The notes below the pieces were generated by a model. That model ran no database searches. It was given only the letters and a program-made list of their open reading frames with translations, and had not been told where the DNA came from. A program made the position numbers and the translations under genes. DNA of 64,000 nucleotides from Rhodobacteraceae bacterium LNNU 3342 (GTDB taxonomy: Bacteria; Pseudomonadota; Alphaproteobacteria; Rhodobacterales; Rhodobacteraceae), in assembly GCA_008711135.1 (NCBI GenBank), contig VUAW01000002.1, positions 248,001-312,000 on the forward strand, given 5' to 3'. Shown piece by piece: positions 37,890-46,840 of this stretch (positions are counted from its first letter, which is position 1; each line of letters begins with the position of its first letter).

Positions 37890-38675
37890 TTACCCCTTGA
37901 GGCCAGAAAATGCGTTGTCGCCGGTTGCGGCATCCGCCGGCTCGGTAATCACCCGCCCGCTGTTGCGGTCGCGGATCTCGATCCGGCCGTCGCCATGACC
38001 CACGACGACAACATCGCAGATATCCATGAACAGCCCGTTCTCGACCACGCCCGGCACCTGGTTGAGCGCAAGTGCCAGCGTGCCCGGGTTCCCGATCCGC
38101 TTCAGATGCAGGTCCAGGATGAAGTTTCCCTCGTCGGTGACAAAGGGTTTGTCGCCGCCGCGGAGGGTGATCTCGCGGCCTAGCACGTCCTGACCTTCCA
38201 GAAGCTCTGCCAGGAGGCGCTGCGTGGCCTGCCAGCCAAAGCGGATCACCTCGACCGGAAGCGGGAAGGCCCCCAGTTGCGCCACGCCCTTGGCCGCATC
38301 GGCGATCACGATCATCCGGTCGGATGCCGTGGCCACGATCTTTTCCTGCAGATGCGCACCGCCGCCGCCTTTGATCAGCGCGAAATCCGGGTCAAATTCG
38401 TCGGCGCCGTCGATCGTGAGATCAAGCCAGCCCGCCTCTTCCAGCGTCACGACGCGGATGCCTTCCTCCTTGGCCATCGCGGCGGTGCGGTTCGATGTCG
38501 GAACCGCCGTCACCCGCAGCCCCGTCTCGCGCACACGTTCGCCAAGCCGCGCGACCATGAAGGCGGCAGTTGAGCCCGTGCCAAGACCCACGCGCATCCC
38601 GTCCTCGATGAACTCGGCCGCCCGGCGGGCAGCGGCCCGCTTGGCGCGGTCGATGGGGGAAAGCTCTGTCGTCAT
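37890..38675 (-). CDS. rpiA: Ribose-5-phosphate isomerase A
   Basis: 261 residues; interconverts ribulose-5-P and ribose-5-P. The substrate loop VGLGTGSTAAFMV (about 30-42), DGADEFDP (about 90) and KGGGGAHLQEKIVA are diagnostic. AGGAG lies before the ATG at 38675; 47 further upstream codons are open but unlike the family. TATAAC on the minus strand about 30 bases upstream could be its -10. Confidence 0.97.
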   Translation of the reverse strand: MTTELSPIDRAKRAAARRAAEFIEDGMRVGLGTGSTAAFMVARLGERVRETGLRVTAVPTSNRTAAMAKEEGIRVVTLEEAGWLDLTIDGADEFDPDFALIKGGGGAHLQEKIVATASDRMIVIADAAKGVAQLGAFPLPVEVIRFGWQATQRLLAELLEGQDVLGREITLRGGDKPFVTDEGNFILDLHLKRIGNPGTLALALNQVPGVVENGLFMDICDVVVVGHGDGRIEIRDRNSGRVITEPADAATGDNAFSGLKG

Positions 38676-38836
38676 GCTTTGCTCCTGGTCTGTCGCGGGG
38701 GTTATAGGAAGTTTGGCCGGGCGCTGCGAGGGGAATCGCCCCCATGCGGCAGAAGGCGCGGCCTGAACGCCCTGATGCGGCGCAGGATGTCGCTTCCGGA
38801 ACGGACGACGGCTCACGAAGCCGTTAGTATGCGAAA

Positions 38837-39781
38837 ATGAAGCAGAACGCGGACGCCACCTTGCGCGGCATGGTCCTGATGTTGGGCTTTTGCATGATCG
38901 CGCCGCTGTTCGACGTCGCCTCCAAGCTGGCGGCGGCGACGCTTCCGGTGGGACAGATCACCTTGGCACGGTTTGCCGTTCAAGCCACGCTGATGCTTCC
39001 GCTGGCGCTGGTCCTGGGCCTTCCGCTCGGGATGGGGCGGCAGGCGTGGCGGCTGACGCTTTGGCGTGCGATCTTTTCAGTGCTCGCCACCCTGACCTTT
39101 ATCGCCTCTGTTGCGGTGATGCCAATTGCGGATGTGTTGGCGATCGTATTTGTAGAGCCCTTCATCGTGCTGCTGTTTGGCTGGTTGGTGTTTGCGGAAC
39201 GCGCCGGACCAAGGCGTATTGGGGCCTGCGTGCTGGGCTTTGCCGGATCATTGCTTGTCATCCGGCCGGGCTTCCATACTTTCGGGACCGTAACGCTTTT
39301 GCCGCTGATATCGGCACTGTTCTTCGCGCTTTATATCCTGGTGACACGGCGCCTTTGCCAGGAGGTCCATCCGGTGACGATGCAGCTGACGACGGCAGCG
39401 GTCGCGGCAGTGCTGTGCCTGCCGCTGATCGGAATTGGCAGCGTGATGGGGATAGGCGCACTGGGGCTGCGCCTGCCGTCCTCCTTGGGATGGACATGGC
39501 TGCTAGGGGTTGGCGTCGCCTCGGCCGTCAGCCACATGTTGATCACATGTGCGCTGCGGCTTGCATCGGCGACGACGCTCGCGCCGCTCCATTACTTTGA
39601 GATCGTCTGCGCGGTGATCCTGATCTACCTGGTCTTTGGCGACTTTCCAAGCGTGACCACCTGGGCCGGGATCGGGCTGATCATACTGGCGGGGCTATAC
39701 GTCATTCACCGGGAGAAACTGGCGCATGCGGCCCCACCAGCGCCCGCAGCGTTGGCAGCAGTCCCAGGCGCGGCAGAATAG
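38837..39781 (+). CDS. DMT-superfamily (EamA/RhaT-like) transporter
   Basis: 314 residues with ten hydrophobic helices in two EamA repeats (FAERAGPRRIGACVLGFAGS; FGDFPSVTTWAGIGLIILAG). No Shine-Dalgarno precedes the ATG; TAGTAT ends 6 bases upstream, hinting at a leaderless mRNA. Codon use shows more A/T in third positions than neighbours (for example GTA, GTT, TTG), which may indicate transfer. Its last 80 bases are antisense to the end of the thiamine pyrophosphokinase gene. Substrate unknown. Confidence 0.88.
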   Translation: MKQNADATLRGMVLMLGFCMIAPLFDVASKLAAATLPVGQITLARFAVQATLMLPLALVLGLPLGMGRQAWRLTLWRAIFSVLATLTFIASVAVMPIADVLAIVFVEPFIVLLFGWLVFAERAGPRRIGACVLGFAGSLLVIRPGFHTFGTVTLLPLISALFFALYILVTRRLCQEVHPVTMQLTTAAVAAVLCLPLIGIGSVMGIGALGLRLPSSLGWTWLLGVGVASAVSHMLITCALRLASATTLAPLHYFEIVCAVILIYLVFGDFPSVTTWAGIGLIILAGLYVIHREKLAHAAPPAPAALAAVPGAAE

Positions 39782-40388
39782 CCAGCATCCGGCGGCAATC
39801 GAACCGCAACCGCACCGGCCCCGTCACCTGGTTGGAGGTTCCGATTCGCCCATCTGGCGCAAAGCGCAGCCCTGCGATGGGCCAGCGCAGCCCTTCGCTT
39901 TCGCCCATCACCGGCCCCATCGGGAACAGTGACAGCCGAGTATCGGGTGGAAGATCCAGCGACAGATCCAGCGGCGAAAGGAAGCACACATCCTGCGGCC
40001 CGACCAGGATGCAGCACCGTGCTTCATGCGTTACGAGGGTGGTGAAGGCGGCAAGCGTATGATCCACCCGTGCGCCCATGAACCCCAGCCCCAGCACGAA
40101 TGGCGCCTCAACAGCGCGAAGCGCCTTTTCGAAGTCCGTCGAATCCTGTTCCGTTACATGATGAAGAAGCGCGGGCGGAAGCTCTGCCCGCGCCTTGTCG
40201 GAGATCGAGTCGAAATCGCCGATGACCGCCGCAGGCATCCGCCCGGCGGCAAGCGCAAGATCCGCGCCCCCGTCGGCGGCCACCAGCGTCGGCGCAAGCG
40301 ACAGCGCCTCGTCCAGGTCACCGGGCAGCAGTTCCCCGCCGCCCAGAAGGGTCACGCCCCGCGACGACTGGACAATTGGCCCCGTCAT
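39702..40388 (-). CDS. thiN: Thiamine pyrophosphokinase
   Basis: 228 residues; transfers pyrophosphate from ATP to thiamine to form the cofactor TPP. LVAADGGADLALAAG, the metal site IGDFDS, TEQDSTDFEKAL and GARVDHTLA are the TPK catalytic motifs. The C-terminal beta domain ends within the region shared with the convergent transporter. Its ATG overlaps the DUF2842 gene stop as ATGA. No TPP riboswitch is visible. Confidence 0.93.
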   Translation of the reverse strand: MTGPIVQSSRGVTLLGGGELLPGDLDEALSLAPTLVAADGGADLALAAGRMPAAVIGDFDSISDKARAELPPALLHHVTEQDSTDFEKALRAVEAPFVLGLGFMGARVDHTLAAFTTLVTHEARCCILVGPQDVCFLSPLDLSLDLPPDTRLSLFPMGPVMGESEGLRWPIAGLRFAPDGRIGTSNQVTGPVRLRFDCRRMLAILPRLGLLPTLRALVGPHAPVSPGE

Positions 40389-40630
40389 CGCTTGGCGTCG
40401 TCGTCCCGCTTTGCGTCGGGATCATGCTGCCCGACCCCGCGGAACACGAAGCGGAACGGTGCGATCCACAGGAAGCCCAGCACGACGAAGATCACCAGCT
40501 CCAGCCAGAACGGCGGGCGGTCGAACAGTTCGACCACGTTCACGGCCACCACCACGTAAAGCGGCATGCCGATCAGCAGGATCACCAGCGACCACCGTCT
40601 GCGCGCCTTGTAAGAGAGGCCCTTGCTCAT
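40385..40630 (-). CDS. DUF2842 small membrane protein
   Basis: 81 residues with two membrane helices (about 13-33 and 41-60); SYKARRRWSLVILLIGMPLYV matches the DUF2842 family pattern of alphaproteobacteria when split across the first helix. The ATG at 40630 (MSKGLSYKAR) lies 4 bases after the purA stop, and the gene end overlaps thiN. Function unknown. Confidence 0.82.
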   Translation of the reverse strand: MSKGLSYKARRRWSLVILLIGMPLYVVVAVNVVELFDRPPFWLELVIFVVLGFLWIAPFRFVFRGVGQHDPDAKRDDDAKR

Positions 40631-40634
40631 CGTT

Positions 40635-41927
40635 CTAGTCCGCGAAGGGATCGGTGACGAGGATCGTGTCGTCCCGTTCCGGCGAGGTGGAAACAAGCGC
40701 GACCGGGCACTGGATCAGTTCCTCAATCCGGCGGACGTACTTGATCGCGGCCGCAGGCAGGTCAGCCCAGGACCGGGCGCCGGCGGTGCTTTCGCTCCAC
40801 CCCTCGATCGTTTCATAGACGGGCGTGACGCGGGCCTGCTGGTTCGCCGCCGTCGGCAGGTAATCCAGCCGCTGTCCGTCCAGTTCATAGCCAACGCAGA
40901 TCTTGAGCTCGTCGAACCCGTCCAGCACATCGAGCTTGGTCAGCGCGATGCCCGACACGCCCGAGGTCGCGCAGGTCTGGCGCACCAGCACCGCGTCGAA
41001 CCAGCCGCAGCGGCGCTTGCGCCCCGTGACGGTGCCGAATTCATGCCCACGCTCGCCCAGGCGCTGACCGTCTTCGTCCAGCAGTTCGGTCGGGAACGGG
41101 CCTTCGCCCACGCGGGTGGTGTAGGCCTTGACGATGCCCAGCACGAAGTCGATGGCGTTCGGGCCAAGGCCAGTTCCCGTCGCCGCCGCGCCCGCCGTGG
41201 TGTTGGACGAGGTGACGAAGGGATAGGTCCCGAAATCGACATCCAGCAGCGAGCCCTGCGCGCCTTCGAACAGGATGCGCTTGCCGGCGCGGCGGGCCTC
41301 GGTCAGTACCTTCCAGACGGGAGCGGCGAAGGGCAGGATCTTGGGCGCAACCTCTTCCAGCGCGGCCTTGAGCGCGTCGCGGTCCACGGGTTCCAGTCCC
41401 AAACCCTTGCGCAGCGCGTCGTGGTGCGTCAGCAGCCGGTCGAGCCGCAGTTCCAGCGTTTCCGGATCGGCGAGGTCGGCGACCCGCACGGTGCGGCGGC
41501 CCACCTTGTCCTCATAGGCCGGGCCAATGCCGCGCCCGGTCGTGCCGATCTTGGCGACCGAATTCTGCGATTCCCGCGCCCGGTCCAGTTCACCGTGCAC
41601 CGGCAGGATGAGCGGCGTGTTTTCCGCGATCATCAGGTTCTCGGGCGACACCGTTACCCCCTGCCCCGCCAGCTTCTCGATCTCGGACAGCAGCGCCCAT
41701 GGATCAAGGACCACGCCATTGCCGATCACGCTCAGCTTGCCGCCGCGCACGATCCCCGAGGGCAGAAGCGACAGCTTGTAGACGGTCCCGTCGATGACGA
41801 GCGTATGGCCGGCATTGTGACCGCCCTGGAAGCGCGCGATCACGTCGGCGCGTTCCGAAAGCCAGTCAACGATCTTGCCTTTCCCCTCGTCGCCCCATTG
41901 GGCGCCTACGACAACGACATTGGCCAT
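40635..41927 (-). CDS. purA: Adenylosuccinate synthetase
   Basis: 430 residues; GTP-dependent conversion of IMP to adenylosuccinate. [12 protein letters not shown] at the N-terminus is the P-loop-like signature, with GHNAGHT (catalytic His), [13 protein letters not shown] and [19 protein letters not shown]. First gene of a purA-DUF2842-thiN transcript, divergent from secG. Confidence 0.98.
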   Translation of the reverse strand: MANVVVVGAQWGDEGKGKIVDWLSERADVIARFQGGHNAGHTLVIDGTVYKLSLLPSGIVRGGKLSVIGNGVVLDPWALLSEIEKLAGQGVTVSPENLMIAENTPLILPVHGELDRARESQNSVAKIGTTGRGIGPAYEDKVGRRTVRVADLADPETLELRLDRLLTHHDALRKGLGLEPVDRDALKAALEEVAPKILPFAAPVWKVLTEARRAGKRILFEGAQGSLLDVDFGTYPFVTSSNTTAGAAATGTGLGPNAIDFVLGIVKAYTTRVGEGPFPTELLDEDGQRLGERGHEFGTVTGRKRRCGWFDAVLVRQTCATSGVSGIALTKLDVLDGFDELKICVGYELDGQRLDYLPTAANQQARVTPVYETIEGWSESTAGARSWADLPAAAIKYVRRIEELIQCPVALVSTSPERDDTILVTDPFAD

Positions 41928-42040
41928 CTGTGCCTCTCGCGTTTGAAAATCCGCGCTCCTCTTAACGACAGGGACGCGGTTCTGAAACCACTATTTACCG
42001 GCCGCGACACCTTTGGACGCCCGGGCGGGCCGGAACGGGG

Positions 42041-42069
42041 TTGCGGCAGGGCGCGCTTGGCCCTAGATA
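42041..42069 (+). promoter_or_regulatory. Sigma-70-like promoter of secG
   Basis: TTGCGG (42041-42046), a 17-base spacer, TAGATA (42064-42069), 30 bases upstream of the secG ATG. Confidence 0.6.
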
Positions 42070-42099
42070 GGCCGCGAACGACCAGCCGAAAGCCGCTCC

Positions 42100-42462
42100 A
42101 TGGAAAACGTTGTCCTTGTCATCCACCTGATCCTCGCGCTCTGCCTGATCGGCGTGGTCCTGCTGCAGCGCTCCGAGGGCGGCGGGCTTGGCATGGGCGG
42201 CGGTGGCGGTGGCGGCGTGATGTCGGGCCGCGCGGCCGCGACGGCGCTGGGCAAGCTGACCTGGGTCTTTGCCATTGCCTTCATCTGCACCTCGATCGCG
42301 CTGACGATCTTTGCTGCACAGAACACCGCGGGCGTTTCGGTCATCGACCGCATCGGCGGTCCGGCCCCCACGGCCGATCAGCCGGCACCGCTTCCGCCGG
42401 CGGGCGACCTTCTGCCGCCGACCTCGGGCAACGCCCCGCTTACCCCGCCGCGGGCCGATTAA
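42100..42462 (+). CDS. secG: Preprotein translocase subunit SecG
   Basis: 120 residues. Two membrane helices (about 3-20 and 50-72) flank the conserved LLQRSEGGGLGMG loop and a glycine run. The C-terminal 40 residues are Pro/Ala-rich, a common tail in this group. Accessory subunit of SecYEG. Upstream of pyrG, a pairing common in alphaproteobacteria. Confidence 0.95.
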   Translation: MENVVLVIHLILALCLIGVVLLQRSEGGGLGMGGGGGGGVMSGRAAATALGKLTWVFAIAFICTSIALTIFAAQNTAGVSVIDRIGGPAPTADQPAPLPPAGDLLPPTSGNAPLTPPRAD

Positions 42463-42522
42463 GGCCGCCGTTACATATACTTGACCCCGTCCGAAGGGGG
42501 CTGACGGCATCATGTGGCCGGG

Positions 42523-42551
42523 TTGCGGAGCATTGGCGAATCCGCTATACC
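42523..42551 (+). promoter_or_regulatory. Sigma-70-like promoter of pyrG
   Basis: TTGCGG (42523-42528), a 17-base spacer, TATACC (42546-42551). The -35 is identical to that of secG. The predicted leader is about 65 bases. Confidence 0.65.
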
Positions 42552-42622
42552 CCCGGTCCCGTGATGCTTGACCCTGCCGGCCAAGCGAACACTGACGATC
42601 AGATCACGGGAGACGTTTTTCC

Positions 42623-44266
42623 ATGGCACGCTATGTCTTCATCACGGGCGGGGTCGTCTCCTCTCTGGGCAAGGGACTGGCCTCGGCGGCGCTTGGGGCG
42701 CTGTTGCAGGCACGCGGGTATTCAGTGCGGCTGCGCAAGCTGGACCCCTACCTGAACGTCGATCCCGGCACGATGTCGCCTTTCGAACATGGCGAGGTCT
42801 TCGTTACCGACGACGGCGCGGAAACCGACCTCGACCTTGGTCACTATGAACGCTTTACCGGCGTTGCGGCGCGGCGGACGGATTCGGTTTCTTCCGGCCG
42901 GATCTATTCCAACGTGCTGGAAAAGGAACGCCGCGGCGACTACCTCGGCAAGACGATCCAGGTCATTCCCCACGTCACGAACGAGATCAAGGATTTCCTT
43001 GCCGTGGGCGAGGATGAGGTCGACTTCATGCTGTGCGAGATCGGCGGTACCGTCGGCGACATCGAAGGCCTGCCCTTCTTTGAGGCGATCCGCCAGTTCA
43101 GCCAGGACCGCCCGCGCGGCCAGTGTATCTTCATGCACCTGACACTGCTGCCCTATGTGACGGCAAGCGGTGAGCTTAAGACCAAGCCCACCCAGCATTC
43201 TGTCAAGGAACTGCGGTCGATCGGGATTGCGCCGGACGTGCTGGTTTGCCGGTCCGAACATCCGATCCCGGAAAAAGAGCGTGAGAAGATCTCCCTTTTC
43301 TGCAACGTCCGCAAGGATGCGGTCATTGCCGCGCCCGACCTCCGCTCGATCTACGAAGCGCCGCTGGCCTATCACCGTGAGGGGCTGGACCAAGCGGTTC
43401 TGGACGCCTTCGCGATCAGCCCGGCCCCGCGCCCGGACCTGAGCCGCTGGGAAGACGTGATGGACCGGCTTGAAAACGCCGAAGGTCTGATCCGGATCGC
43501 GGTGGTGGGGAAATATACTCAGCTAGAGGATGCCTACAAATCCATCGCCGAGGCCCTTACCCACGGCGGCATGGCCAACCGTGTCCGCGTAAAGGCCGAA
43601 TGGATCGACGCTGAGATCTTTGAGCGTGAAGACCCGAGCCCGTGGCTGGAAGGCTTCCAAGCCATCCTCGTCCCCGGCGGCTTTGGCGAGCGCGGGACCG
43701 AGGGCAAGATCAAGGCGGCGCAGTTCGCCCGCGAACGCGGTATTCCCTACCTTGGGATCTGCCTTGGCATGCAGATGGCGGTGATCGAGGCGGCGCGGAA
43801 CCTCGCCGGGCTGGAAGACGCCGGCTCCGAGGAGTTCGACCATGAAGCGGGCAAGAAGCGCTTCACCCCCGTCGTCTATCACCTGAAGGAATGGGTGCAG
43901 GGCAATCACAAGGTTGCGCGCAAGATCGGTGACGACAAGGGCGGCACCATGCGGCTTGGCGCCTATACCGCGCAACTGGCCGAAGGTTCGCTTGTTTCGC
44001 GTGTTTATGGTGGGCAGACGATCGAGGAACGGCACCGTCACCGCTATGAGGTGGACATCCAGTACCGTGACCAGCTGGAAAGCTGTGGCCTCGTGTTTTC
44101 TGGCATGTCGCCCGACGGGCGCCTGCCAGAAATCGTGGAGCATCGGGATCATCCGTGGTTCATCGGCGTGCAGTTCCACCCTGAACTGAAGTCCAAGCCC
44201 TTCGCACCCCACCCGCTGTTCGCGGACTTCATCCGCGCAGCCCGCGACAACTCGCGTCTCGTCTGA
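42623..44266 (+). CDS. pyrG: CTP synthase
   Basis: 547 residues; makes CTP from UTP with ATP and glutamine. N-terminal synthetase domain ([39 protein letters not shown]), C-terminal glutaminase domain with the nucleophile in [14 protein letters not shown] and the GVQFHPE His/Glu. Full length. Its TGA overlaps the ATG of the DUF1330 gene. Confidence 0.99.
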   Translation: MARYVFITGGVVSSLGKGLASAALGALLQARGYSVRLRKLDPYLNVDPGTMSPFEHGEVFVTDDGAETDLDLGHYERFTGVAARRTDSVSSGRIYSNVLEKERRGDYLGKTIQVIPHVTNEIKDFLAVGEDEVDFMLCEIGGTVGDIEGLPFFEAIRQFSQDRPRGQCIFMHLTLLPYVTASGELKTKPTQHSVKELRSIGIAPDVLVCRSEHPIPEKEREKISLFCNVRKDAVIAAPDLRSIYEAPLAYHREGLDQAVLDAFAISPAPRPDLSRWEDVMDRLENAEGLIRIAVVGKYTQLEDAYKSIAEALTHGGMANRVRVKAEWIDAEIFEREDPSPWLEGFQAILVPGGFGERGTEGKIKAAQFARERGIPYLGICLGMQMAVIEAARNLAGLEDAGSEEFDHEAGKKRFTPVVYHLKEWVQGNHKVARKIGDDKGGTMRLGAYTAQLAEGSLVSRVYGGQTIEERHRHRYEVDIQYRDQLESCGLVFSGMSPDGRLPEIVEHRDHPWFIGVQFHPELKSKPFAPHPLFADFIRAARDNSRLV

Positions 44267-44568
44267 TGGCACGGGGTTACTGGGTCGCCCATGTCGATGT
44301 GGACGACCCACACGCCTATGAAGCCTATCGGGCCGCGAATGCCGCAGCGTTCCGCAAGTACGGTGGCCGTTTCCTTGTCAGGGGCGGTGCGGCCGAACTG
44401 CGCGAGGGAAGTTCCGCCGGCCGGACAGTGGTCGTGGAATTTGACAGCGTCGAGGCGGCCCGCGCCTGTTACGACAGCCCCGAATACCAGGCGGCAAAGG
44501 CGCTGCGCCTGCCAGTATCACAGGCAGATCTGCTGATTGTCGAAGGGTATGAGGGCGAACAGCCCTGA
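44266..44568 (+). CDS. DUF1330-family small protein
   Basis: 100 residues with the DUF1330 pattern: GYWVAHVDVDDPHAYEAYRA, KYGGRFLVRGGAAELREG, VVVEFDSVEAARACYDSPEY and QAAKALR. The fold is a ferredoxin-like dimeric barrel; function unknown. TGATG overlap with pyrG indicates translational coupling. Confidence 0.9.
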   Translation: MARGYWVAHVDVDDPHAYEAYRAANAAAFRKYGGRFLVRGGAAELREGSSAGRTVVVEFDSVEAARACYDSPEYQAAKALRLPVSQADLLIVEGYEGEQP

Positions 44569-44580
44569 CGGCGATGTGCA

Positions 44581-44609
44581 TTGGCAGCACCCCGACCCCG
44601 AATTATATC
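44581..44609 (+). promoter_or_regulatory. Sigma-70-like promoter of the TerB-like gene
   Basis: TTGGCA (44581-44586), a 17-base spacer, TATATC (44604-44609). Seven bases separate the -10 from the ATG at 44617, so the transcript probably begins at the start codon. Confidence 0.6.
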
Positions 44610-44616
44610 TTGCCCC

Positions 44617-45063
44617 ATGTTTGCCGAATTCCTGCGCCGCCTGACGGCCCCCGCCCCTGAACAGCTTTCCGATCCCGACGCGCGGCTTGCGCTCGGGGCG
44701 CTTCTGGTGCGGGTTGCCCGCGCCGACGGACAGTATTCCCCCGCCGAAGTTGCCCGGATCGAGCGTATCCTGATGCTTCGCCACAATCTTGGCGAGGCCG
44801 AAGCCCGCGCCCTGCGCGAAGAAGCCGAGGTGCTTGAAGCCGAAGCCCCCGACACCGTGCGTTTCACCCGCACCGTCAAGGACGCGGTCCCCTATGAAGA
44901 ACGTGAAGGCGTGATCGAGGCGCTTTGGTGTGTCGTTCTCAGCGATGGCAAGCGCGACGCCGAAGAAGATGCGGTCGTGCGGCTGGCAGCGAACCTGCTG
45001 GGCGTGAACGACCGGGACTCGGCGCTGGCGCGGCAGCGGGTGGAAGCGCGCAACGCCGGATAA
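44617..45063 (+). CDS. TerB/DjlA-N-like helical protein
   Basis: 148 residues, all-helical, with the TerB pattern: LLVRVARADGQYSPAEVARIERIL and the second repeat LWCVVLSDGKRDAEEDAVVRLAANLLG, each with acidic residues that bind metal in TerB. No other tellurite-resistance gene is near, so the role is unknown. No Shine-Dalgarno is visible before the ATG, in keeping with the leaderless promoter. Confidence 0.85.
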   Translation: MFAEFLRRLTAPAPEQLSDPDARLALGALLVRVARADGQYSPAEVARIERILMLRHNLGEAEARALREEAEVLEAEAPDTVRFTRTVKDAVPYEEREGVIEALWCVVLSDGKRDAEEDAVVRLAANLLGVNDRDSALARQRVEARNAG

Positions 45064-45265
45064 GCCGCCCCTTGCCGCTGCGAGTAGTCCCGGGGCCGGT
45101 TCTTCCGCCAGTTGCCGAACCTGCTGCCGGATGTGACCTGAAGAAAGGCAAAACAGCGGACTGTGCCTTATCCGCAGGCGTTTCGCTGCGTCACCGTTAA
45201 CAGAACCGTTGCATTCCCGCCCAATCTACGCCCTATTTCATCAAGCCAAAGGACCAGCCATAACC

Positions 45266-46045
45266 GTGACCGACCCCCTGCCCCCCGTCATCCAGATCCA
45301 CGACCTGCACAAGAGCTATGGCCCGCTGGAGGTGCTGAAGGGTGTCGACATGATCGCGCCGCGCGGACATGTGGTATCGCTCATCGGGTCTTCGGGGTCG
45401 GGAAAATCAACGCTCTTGCGGTGCTGCAACCTGCTTGAAGACAGCCAGCAGGGCGAGATCCTGTTCGAAGGCGAACCCGTCCGCTGGCGCGGCACCGGCC
45501 TGCACCGGCACCCGGCTGATAAGGCACAGGTGATGCGCATCCGCACGAACCTGTCGATGGTGTTCCAGCAGTTCAACCTCTGGTCCCACATGACGATCCT
45601 TCAGAACGTGATGGAAGCGCCAGTGACCGTTCTGGGCCATCCCAAGGCCGAGGTGGAGGCGCGGGCAAGGGCGCTGCTGGACAAGGTCGGCATCGGCGAC
45701 AAGGCTGGCGCCTATCCTGCGATGCTGTCGGGCGGGCAGCAACAGCGCGCCGCCATCGCCCGCGCGCTGTGCATGGAGCCCCGCGCACTTCTGTTCGACG
45801 AACCGACCTCCGCGCTCGACCCCGAGCTGGAACAGGAGGTCGTCAAGGTCATCAAGGCGCTGGCCGACGAAGGCCGCACGATGATCCTTGTCACCCATGA
45901 CATGCGGCTGGCAGCGGATGTTTCCGACCATGTCGTCTTTCTCCACCAGGGCCGGATCGAGGAAGAGGGACCGCCCGATGTCCTGTTCCGATCACCGCGC
46001 ACCGACCGGCTGCGCCAGTTCCTGCGCGCCACCGAACCCGCCTGA
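45266..46045 (+). CDS. Polar amino acid/amine ABC transporter ATP-binding protein (HisP-like)
   Basis: 259 residues. Walker A GSSGSGKSTLLRC (about 42-54), Q-loop FQQFNLW, signature LSGGQQQRAAIARAL, Walker B ALLFDEPTSALDPE, and the switch His in ILVTHDM. The GTG at 45266 gives the usual HisP length; AAAGGA lies rather far upstream. The 202 bases before it hold a candidate TTGCAT-(17-19)-CTATTT promoter and nothing else clear. First gene of the amine uptake/catabolism cluster. Confidence 0.92.
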   Translation: MTDPLPPVIQIHDLHKSYGPLEVLKGVDMIAPRGHVVSLIGSSGSGKSTLLRCCNLLEDSQQGEILFEGEPVRWRGTGLHRHPADKAQVMRIRTNLSMVFQQFNLWSHMTILQNVMEAPVTVLGHPKAEVEARARALLDKVGIGDKAGAYPAMLSGGQQQRAAIARALCMEPRALLFDEPTSALDPELEQEVVKVIKALADEGRTMILVTHDMRLAADVSDHVVFLHQGRIEEEGPPDVLFRSPRTDRLRQFLRATEPA

Positions 46046-46068
46046 CAATTCCAACAGGGAGCCGAAGA

Positions 46069-46797
46069 ATGATGAAACTGCCGCTTGCCCTTGCCGCACT
46101 GACCCTTGCCGCCGCCCCCGCGCTGGCGCAGAACGTGGTGCGTCTGGGGTCCGAGGGCGCCTACCCTCCGTACAACTTCATCAACGACGCCAACCAGCTG
46201 GACGGGTTCGAACGCGAGTTGGGCGACGCGCTGTGCGAACGGGCGCAGCTGACCTGCGAATGGGTCATCACCGACTGGGATTCGATCATCCCGAACCTGA
46301 CCGCAGGCAATTTCGACGCGATCCTGGCTGGCATGAACATCACGGATGAACGCCGGCAGGTGATCAGCTTCAGCGACGCCTACACCCCGCCGGCAGCGTC
46401 GTCCTATGCCGCGCTGGAAGAGGACGCGGATATCGAGAACGGGGTGGTGGCCGTGCAGGTGTCGACAGTACAGGCGTCCTATGTGGCCCAGACCGGCGCG
46501 ACGCTGCTTGAATTCGCCACGCCCGACGAAACCGTCGCCGCCGTCCGCAACGGCGAGGCTGATGCCGTCTTTGCCGACCGTGACTTCCTGGTTCCGATCG
46601 TGGAAGAGTCGGGCGGCGAGTTTGTCTTCGTGGGCGAGGATGTTCAGCTGGGCGAAGGCATCGGCATTGGCCTGCGTCAAAGCGACGAGGAACTGCGCGA
46701 GACCTTCAACACGGCCATCGCCTCCATGAAAGAGGATGGCACGCTGAACGAGATGATCATCAAGTGGTTCGGCCCCAACGCGCTGACCTTCGACTGA
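46069..46797 (+). CDS. Periplasmic polar amino acid/amine-binding protein (ArgT/HisJ-like)
   Basis: 242 residues with a signal peptide of about 21 residues ending in ALAQ. SBP_bac_3 fold: VRLGSEGAYPPYNFINDANQ, FERELGDALCERA, WDSIIPNLTAGNFDAILAGM, the hinge and C-terminal GIGIGLRQSDEELRETFNTAI. Binding pocket residues resemble lysine/arginine/ornithine binders, but the neighbours suggest a polyamine or other amine. AGGGAG precedes the double ATG. Confidence 0.93.
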   Translation: MMKLPLALAALTLAAAPALAQNVVRLGSEGAYPPYNFINDANQLDGFERELGDALCERAQLTCEWVITDWDSIIPNLTAGNFDAILAGMNITDERRQVISFSDAYTPPAASSYAALEEDADIENGVVAVQVSTVQASYVAQTGATLLEFATPDETVAAVRNGEADAVFADRDFLVPIVEESGGEFVFVGEDVQLGEGIGIGLRQSDEELRETFNTAIASMKEDGTLNEMIIKWFGPNALTFD

Positions 46798-46801
46798 CCG
46801 G

Positions 46802-46828
46802 ACGGGGCCTCCGGGCCCCGTTCCCTTT
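46802..46828 (+). terminator. Hairpin between binding-protein and permease genes, probable partial terminator
   Basis: ACGGGGCC-TCCG-GGCCCCGT, an 8-bp perfect stem followed by TCCCTTTT, just after the binding protein stop. It lies inside an operon, where such hairpins leave the binding protein more abundant than the permeases. Confidence 0.6.
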
Positions 46829-46840
46829 TCGAGCACCTGA

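Noticed and set aside
38802-38830. EcfG-type stress promoter (GGAAC...CGTT) before the transporter at 38837
   Set aside because: Spacing between the two blocks is 19, outside the usual 16-18, so the match is not reliable.
42484-42500. CCCC-N-GGGG hairpin after secG as a terminator
   Set aside because: Only four base pairs and no T-run; it lies before the pyrG promoter and is probably chance.
44617-45063. Tellurite resistance operon
   Set aside because: Only a lone TerB-like domain; no terC, terD or terZ genes nearby.
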